Source: Clostridiales bacterium
Lineage (GTDB): Bacteria > Bacillota > Clostridia > Christensenellales > CAG-138
DNA: 64,000 nt
Reading direction: 5' to 3'
NCBI GenBank assembly: GCA_012838425.1
Contig: DUPG01000008.1
Span: 62,001 to 126,000 of the forward strand
Part shown: positions 26,572 through 34,375 of the stretch, in pieces
Numbering within the stretch: the stretch's first letter is position 1
Layout: each line of letters begins with the position of its first letter
Made by a program: the position numbers and the translations under genes
The notes under the pieces: generated by a model
Seen by the model: only the letters and a program-made list of their open reading frames with translations
Database searches by the model: none
Told to the model about the DNA's origin: nothing

Positions 26572-27092
26572 AAAAACTGTTTGAATTGATAAAGCAAAAT
26601 AAAACCGCGCTGGTGATAATCGGCTCACTTATTATATTGACCGCATTGCTTATAGTTGTAAGCACAATGGTTTTAGGCAATGCCGAAAGACCTATACGAA
26701 TTGAGTATGGCGAAAAGACATTCAAAATCATTGCACCGTATGAAACGCGCGAGGTGCCTTATGATTCAGTTGAGATGTACGAATACAAGGCGACGCCTCC
26801 GGGCAACATAGGTCAAGCTATTGACGCGCAAGTAAGCAATAAGATACTTTCGGGCATATTCCAAAACGATGGCTATGACCCGTATTACTTGCATATTTAT
26901 ACTAAAACAGGAGCATATATTTTCTGCTACTACAAGGGGCAAAGCGTTATATTCAATTTGAGCAGCGAGGAAGAAACCAGCGAGTGCTACAAAGAATTAC
27001 GCAATCGCATTTTCGGCGATACGCCCGTACCCACGCAGGCTCCCGTAATTACACTTACTCCCACATCAACACCTGAGGAAGCGAAAAAGTAA
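26568..27092 (+). CDS. Membrane-anchored protein of unknown function
   Basis: 174 aa, not recognised. One transmembrane helix at about 15-38 (ALVIIGSLIILTALLIVVST) is followed by an outside domain of mixed strands. EYGEKTFKIIAPYETREVPY and VEMYEYKATPP give a bacterial PH-like impression, but this is only a guess. The C-terminus is a Thr/Pro-rich tail (TLTPTSTPEEAKK). The start overlaps pgeF by 4 nt and the stop overlaps the next gene by 1 nt, so it is translated as part of the same operon. Confidence 0.75.
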   Translation: MKKLFELIKQNKTALVIIGSLIILTALLIVVSTMVLGNAERPIRIEYGEKTFKIIAPYETREVPYDSVEMYEYKATPPGNIGQAIDAQVSNKILSGIFQNDGYDPYYLHIYTKTGAYIFCYYKGQSVIFNLSSEEETSECYKELRNRIFGDTPVPTQAPVITLTPTSTPEEAKK

Positions 27093-28246
27093 TGAGCAAG
27101 AAAGATAAGGCAGAACAAAAAGAGCAAAAATCAAGGAAACGCAAAAAAAGAAAGCCCATACCTATATGGGTTAAAGCCATAATATGCGCCGCGCTGACTA
27201 TAATAGGCCTGTTTTTGCCCAAAGCATTTGCCAATTCGCCCGAGTTCATAGAAAAATTCTTCTCAAATGGTCTATTTGTTGGCGTTTCTCAAGCGGTGGG
27301 CTTTATCACATCTATAATACCAATATCGTTGATTGAATCGCTTATAATTGCCGCGATTATAGCCGCGTTAGTGCTTTTAGTGTTGGCTATAATCAAGATG
27401 AGCAAGCGCAAGCTGCCTTTGATGAGTGTTATACGGTTCTTTTTGGCGATTTGGCTTGTCGCGGCAGTATTGTTGAATCTGTTTTACTTTATGTGGGGCT
27501 TCAATTATTACAGACAGCCCATAGATAAATTGATGGAGCTTGAGGTTAAGGAACGCTCGGTTGATGAGCTATACGAGCTATGCGTCTATTTGAAAGACGA
27601 AGCGATTAAGCTGAGAAGTCAAGCTTCAGAGAACGATGAAGGCATATTCGATATAGAAAGCAATTACGATGCGTTCAGAAACGTGTGTGAGGGCTTCGAG
27701 CAGTTAGGCAAGGAATACAAGCTTTTCTCGCGCAAGGTGTATCCTGCAAAGCCCGTTATGTTTTCAAAGGTAATGTCTTACACAGGTACTGCGGGTATGT
27801 TCATTCCGTTTACGGTTGAAGCGAATGTGAATGTTGATCAGCCTGCGCTGTTGATTCCCGCATCTGCCGCGCACGAAAACGCCCACTTCTTAGGCATAGC
27901 AAGAGAAAACGAAGCAAATTTCGTTGCATATCTTGCCTGTGTAAATTCGCCAGACATAAATGTAAAGTATTCGGGCATTATGCTTGCGCTGATGAATGCA
28001 GGCAACAAGCTGTATTCAGCTGATTCTGAGAAATATTCAGAGCTGTACTATTCTTACAGCGAAGATATGCGCAAAGACTTAGCGAATTACAGCGATTATT
28101 GGAAGAGCTTCGAGGGCAAGGTAAAAGAGGTTTCGCAAAAGGTAAATGATAATTACTTGAAGCATAATGACCAGACAGACGGAATACAAAGCTACGGCAG
28201 AGTTGTTGACTTACTGTTAGCGTATTACGCAAAAACGCAAAAATAG
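27092..28246 (+). CDS. DUF3810-type membrane metallopeptidase-like protein
   Basis: 384 aa. The N-terminus is strongly basic (KSRKRKKRKP), followed by three hydrophobic segments at about 25-45, 60-95 and 110-135, then a soluble domain. The HExxH motif AAHENAHFLGIARENEAN with downstream YLAC matches the DUF3810 family, suggesting a zinc peptidase facing the outside. No activity has been inferred beyond the motif. It is the last gene of the thyX-to-here run and ends 16 bases before the convergent AI-2E-family gene; no hairpin terminator is seen between them. Confidence 0.82.
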   Translation: MSKKDKAEQKEQKSRKRKKRKPIPIWVKAIICAALTIIGLFLPKAFANSPEFIEKFFSNGLFVGVSQAVGFITSIIPISLIESLIIAAIIAALVLLVLAIIKMSKRKLPLMSVIRFFLAIWLVAAVLLNLFYFMWGFNYYRQPIDKLMELEVKERSVDELYELCVYLKDEAIKLRSQASENDEGIFDIESNYDAFRNVCEGFEQLGKEYKLFSRKVYPAKPVMFSKVMSYTGTAGMFIPFTVEANVNVDQPALLIPASAAHENAHFLGIARENEANFVAYLACVNSPDINVKYSGIMLALMNAGNKLYSADSEKYSELYYSYSEDMRKDLANYSDYWKSFEGKVKEVSQKVNDNYLKHNDQTDGIQSYGRVVDLLLAYYAKTQK

Positions 28247-28262
28247 AGCAGTGAGAAAAGCA

Positions 28263-29417
28263 TTAGCTTGGGTTTTCGTTCATAAATTGCTTTTCTAAAC
28301 GCTTGTTTATAGCTTCCTTCAGCAATATGTAAAGCACAGACGATAAAGGAATTCCTATCAGTATTCCCATAATTCCAAACAAGCTGCCGCAAAGCACTAC
28401 AACAGATACAATAATCACTCCGGGAATTCCGATAGTGCGCCCAACGACCTTGGGATAAATGAAGTTGCCCTCTAACTGCTGCAATACGAGTATGAATATA
28501 AGGAACAGCAATGCCTTTATAGGCGAAACAGTCAGCATTAAAAATACGCCTATTCCTGCGCTTATGAATGAGCCTACTATCGGGAAAAGCGCGAGTATAG
28601 TTACAAAAATTGAAATTATAGTCGCGTACGGGAACTTGAAAAGCACCATTCCGGCAAAGCACAGCATTCCCAATATCATGGCCTCAAGCAGCTGTCCGCG
28701 CACAAAGCCCGAAAACATAGTGTTTGTGAGCCTTGCGATTCTGAAAAACTCCTCCTGGTGCTTCGTGGGCACAAATGCTTGTGAAAAACGAACAAAAAAG
28801 CGTTTGATTTTCTCCTTGTTCATCAGAACATATATCGATATCACAACTGCAAGCACAGCGTCAAACAGTGTAGCTAATAGGCTTGTGGTAAGGTTAGTGG
28901 CGTATGAAGCCAGCTTAGCGGCAGAAGCCTGTATTATCCCAATAAGCCTTTCAACGAACATGCCCCAGTCAAGCTGCATATTCTCTATTGCGGTTTCGGA
29001 AACATTCATCTGTGAAAGTATTTTTTTGAGCCATGCAGTTATGTTTTCACCGAATGTCGCAGAGTTCGAAATCAAGGTTTGAACAGTTGAAATCAGCTGA
29101 GGGATCAAAAAGTATAGAGAAGCAAACAGAATACCCAGCACAAGCACAAATGTTAATACAAGGCTAACATACCTGCATATTCTTAAAGCAACCGCGCCGC
29201 CCTTTTTCTTAATGAAGCAGAATATGTTGTTTTCGAAAAGCTTAAGCGGCACATTTAGCACGAATGCGATTGCAAGACCGGCCAATATGGGTGATGCCGC
29301 GCGCAGAATTAGCTTTATAATATCAATTATCTTGCCTATATTCAATGCGCAGGCAAGCAAAGCGGCGGCAAACACCATCAGCCAGAATATGTTTTTTCGC
29401 TTTTCGGGTATTTTCAT
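28263..29417 (-). CDS. AI-2E family transporter-like membrane protein
   Basis: 384 aa with about eight transmembrane helices, a normal PF01594-type length. The central soluble loop and the conserved C-terminal pattern (LFPIVGSFISAGIGVFLML, VLQQLEGNFIYPKVVGRTIG, GILIGIPLSSVLY) are typical. Family members have been linked to AI-2 export, Na+/H+ antiport and other transport, so the substrate is open. It has its own promoter at 29448-29476. The C-terminus is a short hydrophilic tail. Confidence 0.9.
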   Translation of the reverse strand: MKIPEKRKNIFWLMVFAAALLACALNIGKIIDIIKLILRAASPILAGLAIAFVLNVPLKLFENNIFCFIKKKGGAVALRICRYVSLVLTFVLVLGILFASLYFLIPQLISTVQTLISNSATFGENITAWLKKILSQMNVSETAIENMQLDWGMFVERLIGIIQASAAKLASYATNLTTSLLATLFDAVLAVVISIYVLMNKEKIKRFFVRFSQAFVPTKHQEEFFRIARLTNTMFSGFVRGQLLEAMILGMLCFAGMVLFKFPYATIISIFVTILALFPIVGSFISAGIGVFLMLTVSPIKALLFLIFILVLQQLEGNFIYPKVVGRTIGIPGVIIVSVVVLCGSLFGIMGILIGIPLSSVLYILLKEAINKRLEKQFMNENPS

Positions 29418-29447
29418 TTATTGCCTTTCGGTAGGTATTACGGGTCA

Positions 29448-29476
29448 ATTATACACAAAATACCAAGCAAGCGCAA
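29448..29476 (-). promoter_or_regulatory. Promoter of the AI-2E family gene
   Basis: Minus strand TTGCGC, 17-bp spacer and perfect TATAAT (29448-29453), adjoining the stop codon of the upstream permease gene. Confidence 0.5.
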
Positions 29477-30421
29477 TTATACCTTGTTAAGCTTCAATTC
29501 GCTTAGCTTGCTCTTGCGCTTAGATTGAAGCGCCGCAATCACTAATACGAATATGGTCGCCGCGTAGGGTATAATCAGCGTGAGGTTTGCGGGTATAATG
29601 TTCTGCAAGCGCAGCCCTAACGCGTCAAAGAAGCCAAACAGCAATGCAGCCAAGAACACCTTTATAGGATTAGAGCGCCCGAATATTATGCAGGCAAATG
29701 CGATAAAGCCCCTGCTTGCGCTCATGTTTTCCGAAAACTGAGTCAGGTATCCCAATGACAGGTGCGCGCCTGCCAAGCAGCAGAGTATTCCGCATATTAC
29801 GCTTGCCGAATACTTGATGAAGTCAGGGCTAACACCTATAGAGCGCAGCGCCTGAGGGTGCTCGCCCGCCGCTCTCAGCCTGAAGCCATATGGCGTTTTA
29901 TACACTACTAAGTAACATATTATTACCAACAGCCAGCAAATATATACGAGTATTGAATTGTTGTTGAACAGCTCGTTTATTATTGGTATTTTATCCAACA
30001 GCGGAATGCTTACAGTAGGCAGCCCTAAGCTTTTAGGAAGCGGGAAAGCGCCTTTTACGCCGGTAAGCGTGCGCAGCAGGAATATAGTAATTCCGCCTGC
30101 GAATATGTTCAGCGCAACGCCTATAATAAATTCGTCTGACTTGAATTTTATTACGAAAAGCCCGAAGAAAAGCCCTAACAGCACGCCTACAACTATCGCG
30201 AGCACTATCCCCATAAAAGCAGACTGGAAGTAATATGTGCCCATAACCGCAGTAAATGCGCCTATCAGCATCATACCGTCCATACCTATATTCATAATGC
30301 CCGCATGGTCGGTAAACAGTCCGCCTAAACCGGCTAATACTATCGGAGTAGCTGTTCGCAGCGTGTTTTGGAACAGCATTACATTAAATACGGTGAAGAA
30401 AGCTGCAAGGAATTCGCTCAT
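29477..30421 (-). CDS. ABC importer permease 2, nucleoside/simple-sugar (BmpA-Nup type)
   Basis: 314 aa with 8-9 hydrophobic segments. The BPD_transp_2 family pattern is clear: TPIVLAGLGGLFTDHAGIMNIGMDGMML near the N-terminus, GFRLRAAGEHPQALRSIG for the ATPase contact loop, and ACIIFGRSNP. In Bacillota this arrangement (double ATPase, long permease, short permease) imports purine or pyrimidine nucleosides (YufOPQ/NupABC). It is the last gene; it overlaps the first permease by 4 nt. Confidence 0.9.
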   Translation of the reverse strand: MSEFLAAFFTVFNVMLFQNTLRTATPIVLAGLGGLFTDHAGIMNIGMDGMMLIGAFTAVMGTYYFQSAFMGIVLAIVVGVLLGLFFGLFVIKFKSDEFIIGVALNIFAGGITIFLLRTLTGVKGAFPLPKSLGLPTVSIPLLDKIPIINELFNNNSILVYICWLLVIICYLVVYKTPYGFRLRAAGEHPQALRSIGVSPDFIKYSASVICGILCCLAGAHLSLGYLTQFSENMSASRGFIAFACIIFGRSNPIKVFLAALLFGFFDALGLRLQNIIPANLTLIIPYAATIFVLVIAALQSKRKSKLSELKLNKV

Positions 30422-31533
30422 ACATTACCTGCCTTCGCGGCGAGATACTCACGCTTTGCTTTTCGTATTGCCGCCTTTTCTTTTAGAATTCTTGAAATAC
30501 CGTTTTCAGCCGCCATGAAGAATATAATAATAGACTGCACAACCAGTATCAGCTCAGATGAAATTCCAACCTTCATTTCCATAGCGGTAGAGCCCATCTT
30601 CAACGCGGCGAAGAATATGCTTATCACCACAATTCCTATGGGGTTGTAGCGCATTATCATTGCTACAAGCATACCGTCGAAATAAAACTCCTTGCTTATG
30701 GATTCTATGAAGCGGCCATGTATGCCGAACACCTCGAACATACCTACAAGACCGCATATAGCGCCGGATATTATCATTGAAATTATTGCGATTCGGTTTG
30801 TCTTGAAGCCCGAATAGCGTGAGAACTCATAGTTCTGCCCTGTTAATCTCTGCTCATAGCCCTGCGCGGTCTTGCTCATAAAATACCATACAACAAGTGC
30901 TATTACTGCCGCTATGAATATGCTTTGCGTCAAGGTCGAGCTGGTTATCAGCCTTGTGAATTTGAATTCGGGGTCAATCGCCTGTGTACCTGATGCTATG
31001 CCCCTCTCTGTGGTTTTCAGAGGACCGTTTGAGAGATACACGCATAAGTAAATTGCGATTGAATTCATCATAATAGTAGTTATAACTTCGTTTACACCTA
31101 AGCGCACCTTCAGTACCGCAGGAATAGAAGCATAAGCACCTCCCGCCGCCATTGCCGCAAGCAAGCATAGGGGAATGGCTATTATGGGTGAAACCCCCGT
31201 AAGCTCAGCGCCCACTATTGCCGCAGCCATCGCGCCCAAGAATAGCTGCCCTTCGCCGCCTACATTGAACATGCCGGCCTTCGCGGCAACTGCCATCGCA
31301 AGACCCGTCATAGCAAGCGTTACGGTTTTCGCCAAAGTGTCGCCGATTCCTCTTGGCGAACCGAAAGCGCCCTTTATCAGCGCACCGTAGCCTTCTATGG
31401 GGTTGTAGCCCAATATCAGCATGATTACAGCTCCCAATATAAGAGCGAGTAATATACTTATGCTCAATGAGAGAATATAGCTGAAATCATACTTGTATCG
31501 CTTTGTAAATAGCTCGTTTAGGAATTCTCGCAT
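30418..31533 (-). CDS. ABC importer permease 1, nucleoside/simple-sugar (BmpA-Nup type)
   Basis: 371 aa, the longer permease of the pair. Motifs include GLAMAVAAKAGMFNVGGEGQ (family signature with the substrate-gate Asn), GVNEVITTIMMNSIAIYL and the coupling region GYEQRLTGQNYEFSRYSG. A Lys/Arg-rich C-terminus (KEKAAIRKAKREYLAAK) stays in the cytoplasm. It overlaps the ATPase gene by 16 nt upstream and permease 2 by 4 nt downstream. Confidence 0.9.
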   Translation of the reverse strand: MREFLNELFTKRYKYDFSYILSLSISILLALILGAVIMLILGYNPIEGYGALIKGAFGSPRGIGDTLAKTVTLAMTGLAMAVAAKAGMFNVGGEGQLFLGAMAAAIVGAELTGVSPIIAIPLCLLAAMAAGGAYASIPAVLKVRLGVNEVITTIMMNSIAIYLCVYLSNGPLKTTERGIASGTQAIDPEFKFTRLITSSTLTQSIFIAAVIALVVWYFMSKTAQGYEQRLTGQNYEFSRYSGFKTNRIAIISMIISGAICGLVGMFEVFGIHGRFIESISKEFYFDGMLVAMIMRYNPIGIVVISIFFAALKMGSTAMEMKVGISSELILVVQSIIIFFMAAENGISRILKEKAAIRKAKREYLAAKAGNV

Positions 31534-33071
31534 ACTTCCTCCTTGCTGTGGGTAAGCATAGCAAGCCCGACTTTTTCCTTTGAAGCGGTTTTCGGGTCGA
31601 ACTCGGCAGTGATTTTGCCTTCAAACAGCGTGCAAATACGGTCGGACAACATGAATATTTCGTCTAAGTCCGCGCTTATTAAAAGTATCGCCGCGCCTTC
31701 GTTACGCTTGTTTATTATCTGCTTGTGTATGAACTGCATTGCCGCAATATCCAAGCCGCGCGTGGGCTGTGAAATCACATACGCCCTTGTGTTCTCGAAA
31801 GAAAACTCTCTGCCGACTACGATTTTCTGCATATTTCCGCCTGACAATGAGCCTACGGGTATGTGAATGCCAGCGCCTCTTACATCGAATTGATTATACA
31901 CTTCTTTTGAGTATTTACTGATTTTGTCGCGCCTTAGGTGTAATTTCAGCCATGCGAATTCCCTTCGCCTCTGCTTGCCTACTAATAGGTTTTCCCATAT
32001 TGAAGCCTGCTTTGATAGCCCTGTCTTAATTCTGTCCTCAGGTATGTGCGCCAAGCCTAACTTGCGTATTTTTTCGGGAGATTGCTTAGTGATTTCAATT
32101 CCGTTTAAGTAAATGCTGCCCTTCAATGCGGGGCGCAATCCGGTTATCGCCTGCGCAAGCTCGCTTTGCCCATTGCCCTCAACGCCTGCTATTCCTACAA
32201 TTTCGCCGGAGTTTATAGTTAAATTCAAATCGTTTATGGCAATTAAGCCGCGTGCGTTTGAAACAGTCAGATTCTTTATATCTAATACGGGAGTCTTAAC
32301 CGTTTCGTCGCGCGGAATGCTTTCGAATGACAGCTCGTGACCCACCATCATTGAAGCCAGCTTGCTTTCGGATAGGTTCTTAGTTTCTTCTATCCCTGCA
32401 AGCTTTCCGGCGCGCAAAACTGCTACTCGGTCGGAAATCTCCATTACTTCATATAGCTTGTGCGTGATTATTATTATGGTATGTCCCTTTTCCTTTAGCT
32501 TTCTGATTATTTTGAAAAGCTCGTCCGTTTCACTGGGGGTCAATACTGCAGTAGGCTCGTCTAAAATTAAGACCTTAGAGCCTAATGCCAACGCTTTCAG
32601 AATCTCCACCCTCTGCTGCAAGCCTACTCCCAAATCTCGAACCCTCGCGTTCGGGGGAACCTCAAGCCCGTATTCGCGTATCAGATCCTCTGTAAACCTA
32701 ACAGCCGCTTTGTTATCGAAGAATATCCCGAACTTAGCAGGCTTTTTGGGTTCATGCCCCAATACTATGTTTTGCGCCACAGTGAATGAGTCAATCAGCA
32801 TGAAGTGTTGATGCACCATGCCGATTCCGGCTTTTATCGCGGCGGTTGGGGAGAATGTGGTTACGGTGCTTCCAAGAATTTCAACGCTGCCAAGCGTGGG
32901 CTGTATCTGACCGGCTAATACATTCATAAGAGTTGTTTTGCCTGCGCCGTTTTCGCCGACTATCGCGAATATTTCGCCCTTTTTGATAGACAATGAAATG
33001 TCATCGTTCGCAAGTGTTTCTACGAACCGTACAGTAATGTTCTTCATGTTTACGGCAATATCGTTGCTCAT
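31518..33071 (-). CDS. ABC importer double ATPase, nucleoside/simple-sugar type
   Basis: 517 aa with two ATPase domains, as in RbsA/MglA/NupA. Domain 1 (about 8-240) has Walker A GENGAGKTT, signature LGVGLQQRVEI and Walker B VLILDEPTAVL. Domain 2 (about 260-505) has a degenerate Walker A, GVEGNGQSE, signature SLSGGNMQKI and the family's typical PTRGLD. It is first in a three-gene transcript; AAGGGTGATAT precedes the ATG. The substrate-binding lipoprotein that normally precedes it is absent. Confidence 0.93.
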   Translation of the reverse strand: MSNDIAVNMKNITVRFVETLANDDISLSIKKGEIFAIVGENGAGKTTLMNVLAGQIQPTLGSVEILGSTVTTFSPTAAIKAGIGMVHQHFMLIDSFTVAQNIVLGHEPKKPAKFGIFFDNKAAVRFTEDLIREYGLEVPPNARVRDLGVGLQQRVEILKALALGSKVLILDEPTAVLTPSETDELFKIIRKLKEKGHTIIIITHKLYEVMEISDRVAVLRAGKLAGIEETKNLSESKLASMMVGHELSFESIPRDETVKTPVLDIKNLTVSNARGLIAINDLNLTINSGEIVGIAGVEGNGQSELAQAITGLRPALKGSIYLNGIEITKQSPEKIRKLGLAHIPEDRIKTGLSKQASIWENLLVGKQRRREFAWLKLHLRRDKISKYSKEVYNQFDVRGAGIHIPVGSLSGGNMQKIVVGREFSFENTRAYVISQPTRGLDIAAMQFIHKQIINKRNEGAAILLISADLDEIFMLSDRICTLFEGKITAEFDPKTASKEKVGLAMLTHSKEEVCENS

Positions 33072-33103
33072 ATATCACCCTTGTTTTTGCTTTCTTAAAA
33101 GCT

Positions 33104-33133
33104 ATTCTACTCCATTTGACTGAATAAATGCAA
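33104..33133 (-). promoter_or_regulatory. Promoter of the nucleoside-type ABC importer
   Basis: Minus strand TTGCAT (33128-33133), 18-bp spacer, TAGAAT (33104-33109), 32 bases upstream of the ATPase start codon. The leader is too short to hold a riboswitch. Confidence 0.5.
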
Positions 33134-33186
33134 GCAGATGACTAATAATAATTGTACATTGTGGCTGTGAAAGGAGGCGAAAATTT

Positions 33187-33306
33187 ATGGAAAAGCAGCA
33201 GAAGGAAAAGCAGCAGAAGAGACAGCAAAAAGGACAGCAACCCAACAAGCAGATGAAGCAATGCTGTCAGCAGGAGCAGAACCGCTCAGAAGGGAAGGAA
33301 AACTAA
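33187..33306 (+). CDS. Small Gln/Lys-rich protein, copy A
   Basis: 39 aa, starting MEKQQKEKQQKRQQKG and containing QPNKQMKQCCQQ. A good AAAGGAGG lies in front of the ATG. It is highly charged, without a membrane segment, and has a vicinal Cys pair. The DNA is a close copy of the next gene over the first 25-28 codons but stops early (NRSEGKEN) and lacks that gene's acidic C-terminal motif. Its stop overlaps the next start (TAATG), suggesting translational coupling. The function is unknown. It could also be a truncated duplicate. Confidence 0.6.
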   Translation: MEKQQKEKQQKRQQKGQQPNKQMKQCCQQEQNRSEGKEN

Positions 33307-33473
33307 TGGAAAAGCAGCAGAAAAAGCAAAGACAGCAAAAGAAGCAGCAACCCAACAAGCAGATGACTAAGCAAAGCTGTGAGCAGGCGAAAATCCGCTC
33401 TGATGTTGAAGGCAGCTATACAGGAGCATCAGATTGCTGCCAAAGACCTATACAGGACCAAGACGACCTATAA
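33306..33473 (+). CDS. Small Gln/Lys-rich protein, copy B, with GSYTG...QDDL tail
   Basis: 55 aa from the ATG at 33306, which is translationally coupled to copy A; a 15-codon longer in-frame reading would run through copy A and has no ribosome binding site. The N-terminal half is Lys/Gln-rich (KKQRQQKKQQPNKQM); the C-terminal half is DVEGSYTGASDCCQRP followed by IQDQDDL. From memory, short Bacillota proteins ending in a GSYTG ... P.QDADDL pattern exist and are uncharacterised; this cannot be verified here. A strong terminator follows, so copies A and B form a small two-gene operon. Confidence 0.65.
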   Translation: MEKQQKKQRQQKKQQPNKQMTKQSCEQAKIRSDVEGSYTGASDCCQRPIQDQDDL

Positions 33474-33508
33474 TCATTATTGGTGAAAAAATCAGGTAAA
33501 AAAGAATT

Positions 33509-33533
33509 AGTGGGGAGTACTTCCCACTTTTTC
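33509..33533 (+). terminator. Terminator of the small-protein operon
   Basis: Stem AGTGGGGA/TTCCCACT (one G-U), tetraloop GTAC, followed by TTTTT. Confidence 0.88.
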
Positions 33534-33810
33534 GTGCGCTATTTGCTTAAAGCGAATTATACTCTAACTTTATGGCAAATTGGCTAATTATTTCACATAA
33601 AAATTATTTGTGCGATTTGGGCTAATCCGAAGCATAATATACAAAATTTAAGCTAATTCTTTTCATTTGAAGCCATACATTGTGAAATGAATTACAAATT
33701 ATAGTTTAATTATTTTAATCATGATGAAATTATTATAATAATGCTAACAAAAATATTGCAATTTACTTTGCCAATGCGCAACCAAACAGTAAAATAAATT
33801 TTTGTAATGC
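33534..33810. other. Very AT-rich intergenic stretch before the pilin-like gene
   Basis: About 280 bases, noticeably richer in A and T than the rest of the window and without coding frames. It contains tracts such as TTAATTATTTTAATCATGATG and is probably curved or upstream-element DNA for the promoter at 33811. No specific binding site was recognised. Confidence 0.5.
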
Positions 33811-33839
33811 TTGACAGCTAAGATTTGTAAATTTATCAT
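33811..33839 (+). promoter_or_regulatory. Promoter of the pilin-like GLUG gene
   Basis: Perfect TTGACA, 17-bp spacer, TATCAT (33834-33839). The leader would be about 70 nt, ending in AAGGAG before the ATG at 33915. Confidence 0.65.
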
Positions 33840-33914
33840 ATTATTGTAATACAAAAGAAATGCAATTCTGCAAGAAGTAATAAGTAAATAATTTTGTCAA
33901 AAGGAGATGTCGAA

Positions 33915-34289
33915 ATGAAAAAGACAAACAAGCAAAAGGCGTTCACGATTGTAGAGTTGATTATCGTTATCGCGGTAATAGGCATACTTGCGGCGATACT
34001 CATACCTGCATTCACGAACATCATAGCGAAAGCCAATGCAAAATCTGCGCTATCTGATGCGCGCAATACTTTAACCTCTTTCTTAACAGAGAATTTAGAG
34101 ATTGTTGATGGCGTAATAGCTAAGAGCATTGTAATTTTCGTTAAGAAAGCGAAAATGTACTATGTTTTCGGTTATCAGAACAATGGTCCCGATGCGGGCA
34201 AGCTGATGCAATCCGCCGGCAATCCCTTCAATTATGAAGATCTAGCCGAGTTGATTGATGACTACAATTGTCCCGACTATGACATATAG
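33915..34289 (+). CDS. Type IV pilin-like N-terminal fragment
   Basis: 124 aa from the ATG at 33915 (AAGGAG 9 nt upstream; an earlier TTG overlaps that site and is rejected). KKTNKQKA-FTIVELIIVIAVIG is a class III prepilin signal: basic leader, cleavage before Phe, Glu at +5 and a long hydrophobic helix; the -1 residue is Ala instead of the more usual Gly. The helical stalk continues IIAKANAKSALSDARNTL. The chain stops at TAG 34287, where the frame of the downstream GLUG fragment takes over. No prepilin peptidase or pilus ATPase genes are in the window, so assembly would depend on genes elsewhere. Confidence 0.82.
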   Translation: MKKTNKQKAFTIVELIIVIAVIGILAAILIPAFTNIIAKANAKSALSDARNTLTSFLTENLEIVDGVIAKSIVIFVKKAKMYYVFGYQNNGPDAGKLMQSAGNPFNYEDLAELIDDYNCPDYDI

Positions 34290-34375
34290 GCACAGAGGAA
34301 GAAACCAACTATGCGTTCTTCCTGTGGCCTCATGACCAGCCCTCAGGCTCAGGCTCTGGTATTAAATCAGGCGGA

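Noticed and set aside
28459..29082. 207-codon frame antisense to the AI-2E family gene
   Set aside because: Opposite a well-supported membrane protein gene; composition is the mirror of hydrophobic codons.
33072..33186. Purine or other riboswitch upstream of the nucleoside-type importer
   Set aside because: The promoter lies about 30 nt from the ATPase start, leaving no room for an aptamer.
34276..34292. Programmed -1 frameshift in the pilin-GLUG gene
   Set aside because: No X XXY YYZ slippery heptamer and no obvious downstream stem at the required spacing; mutation or base-calling loss is simpler.
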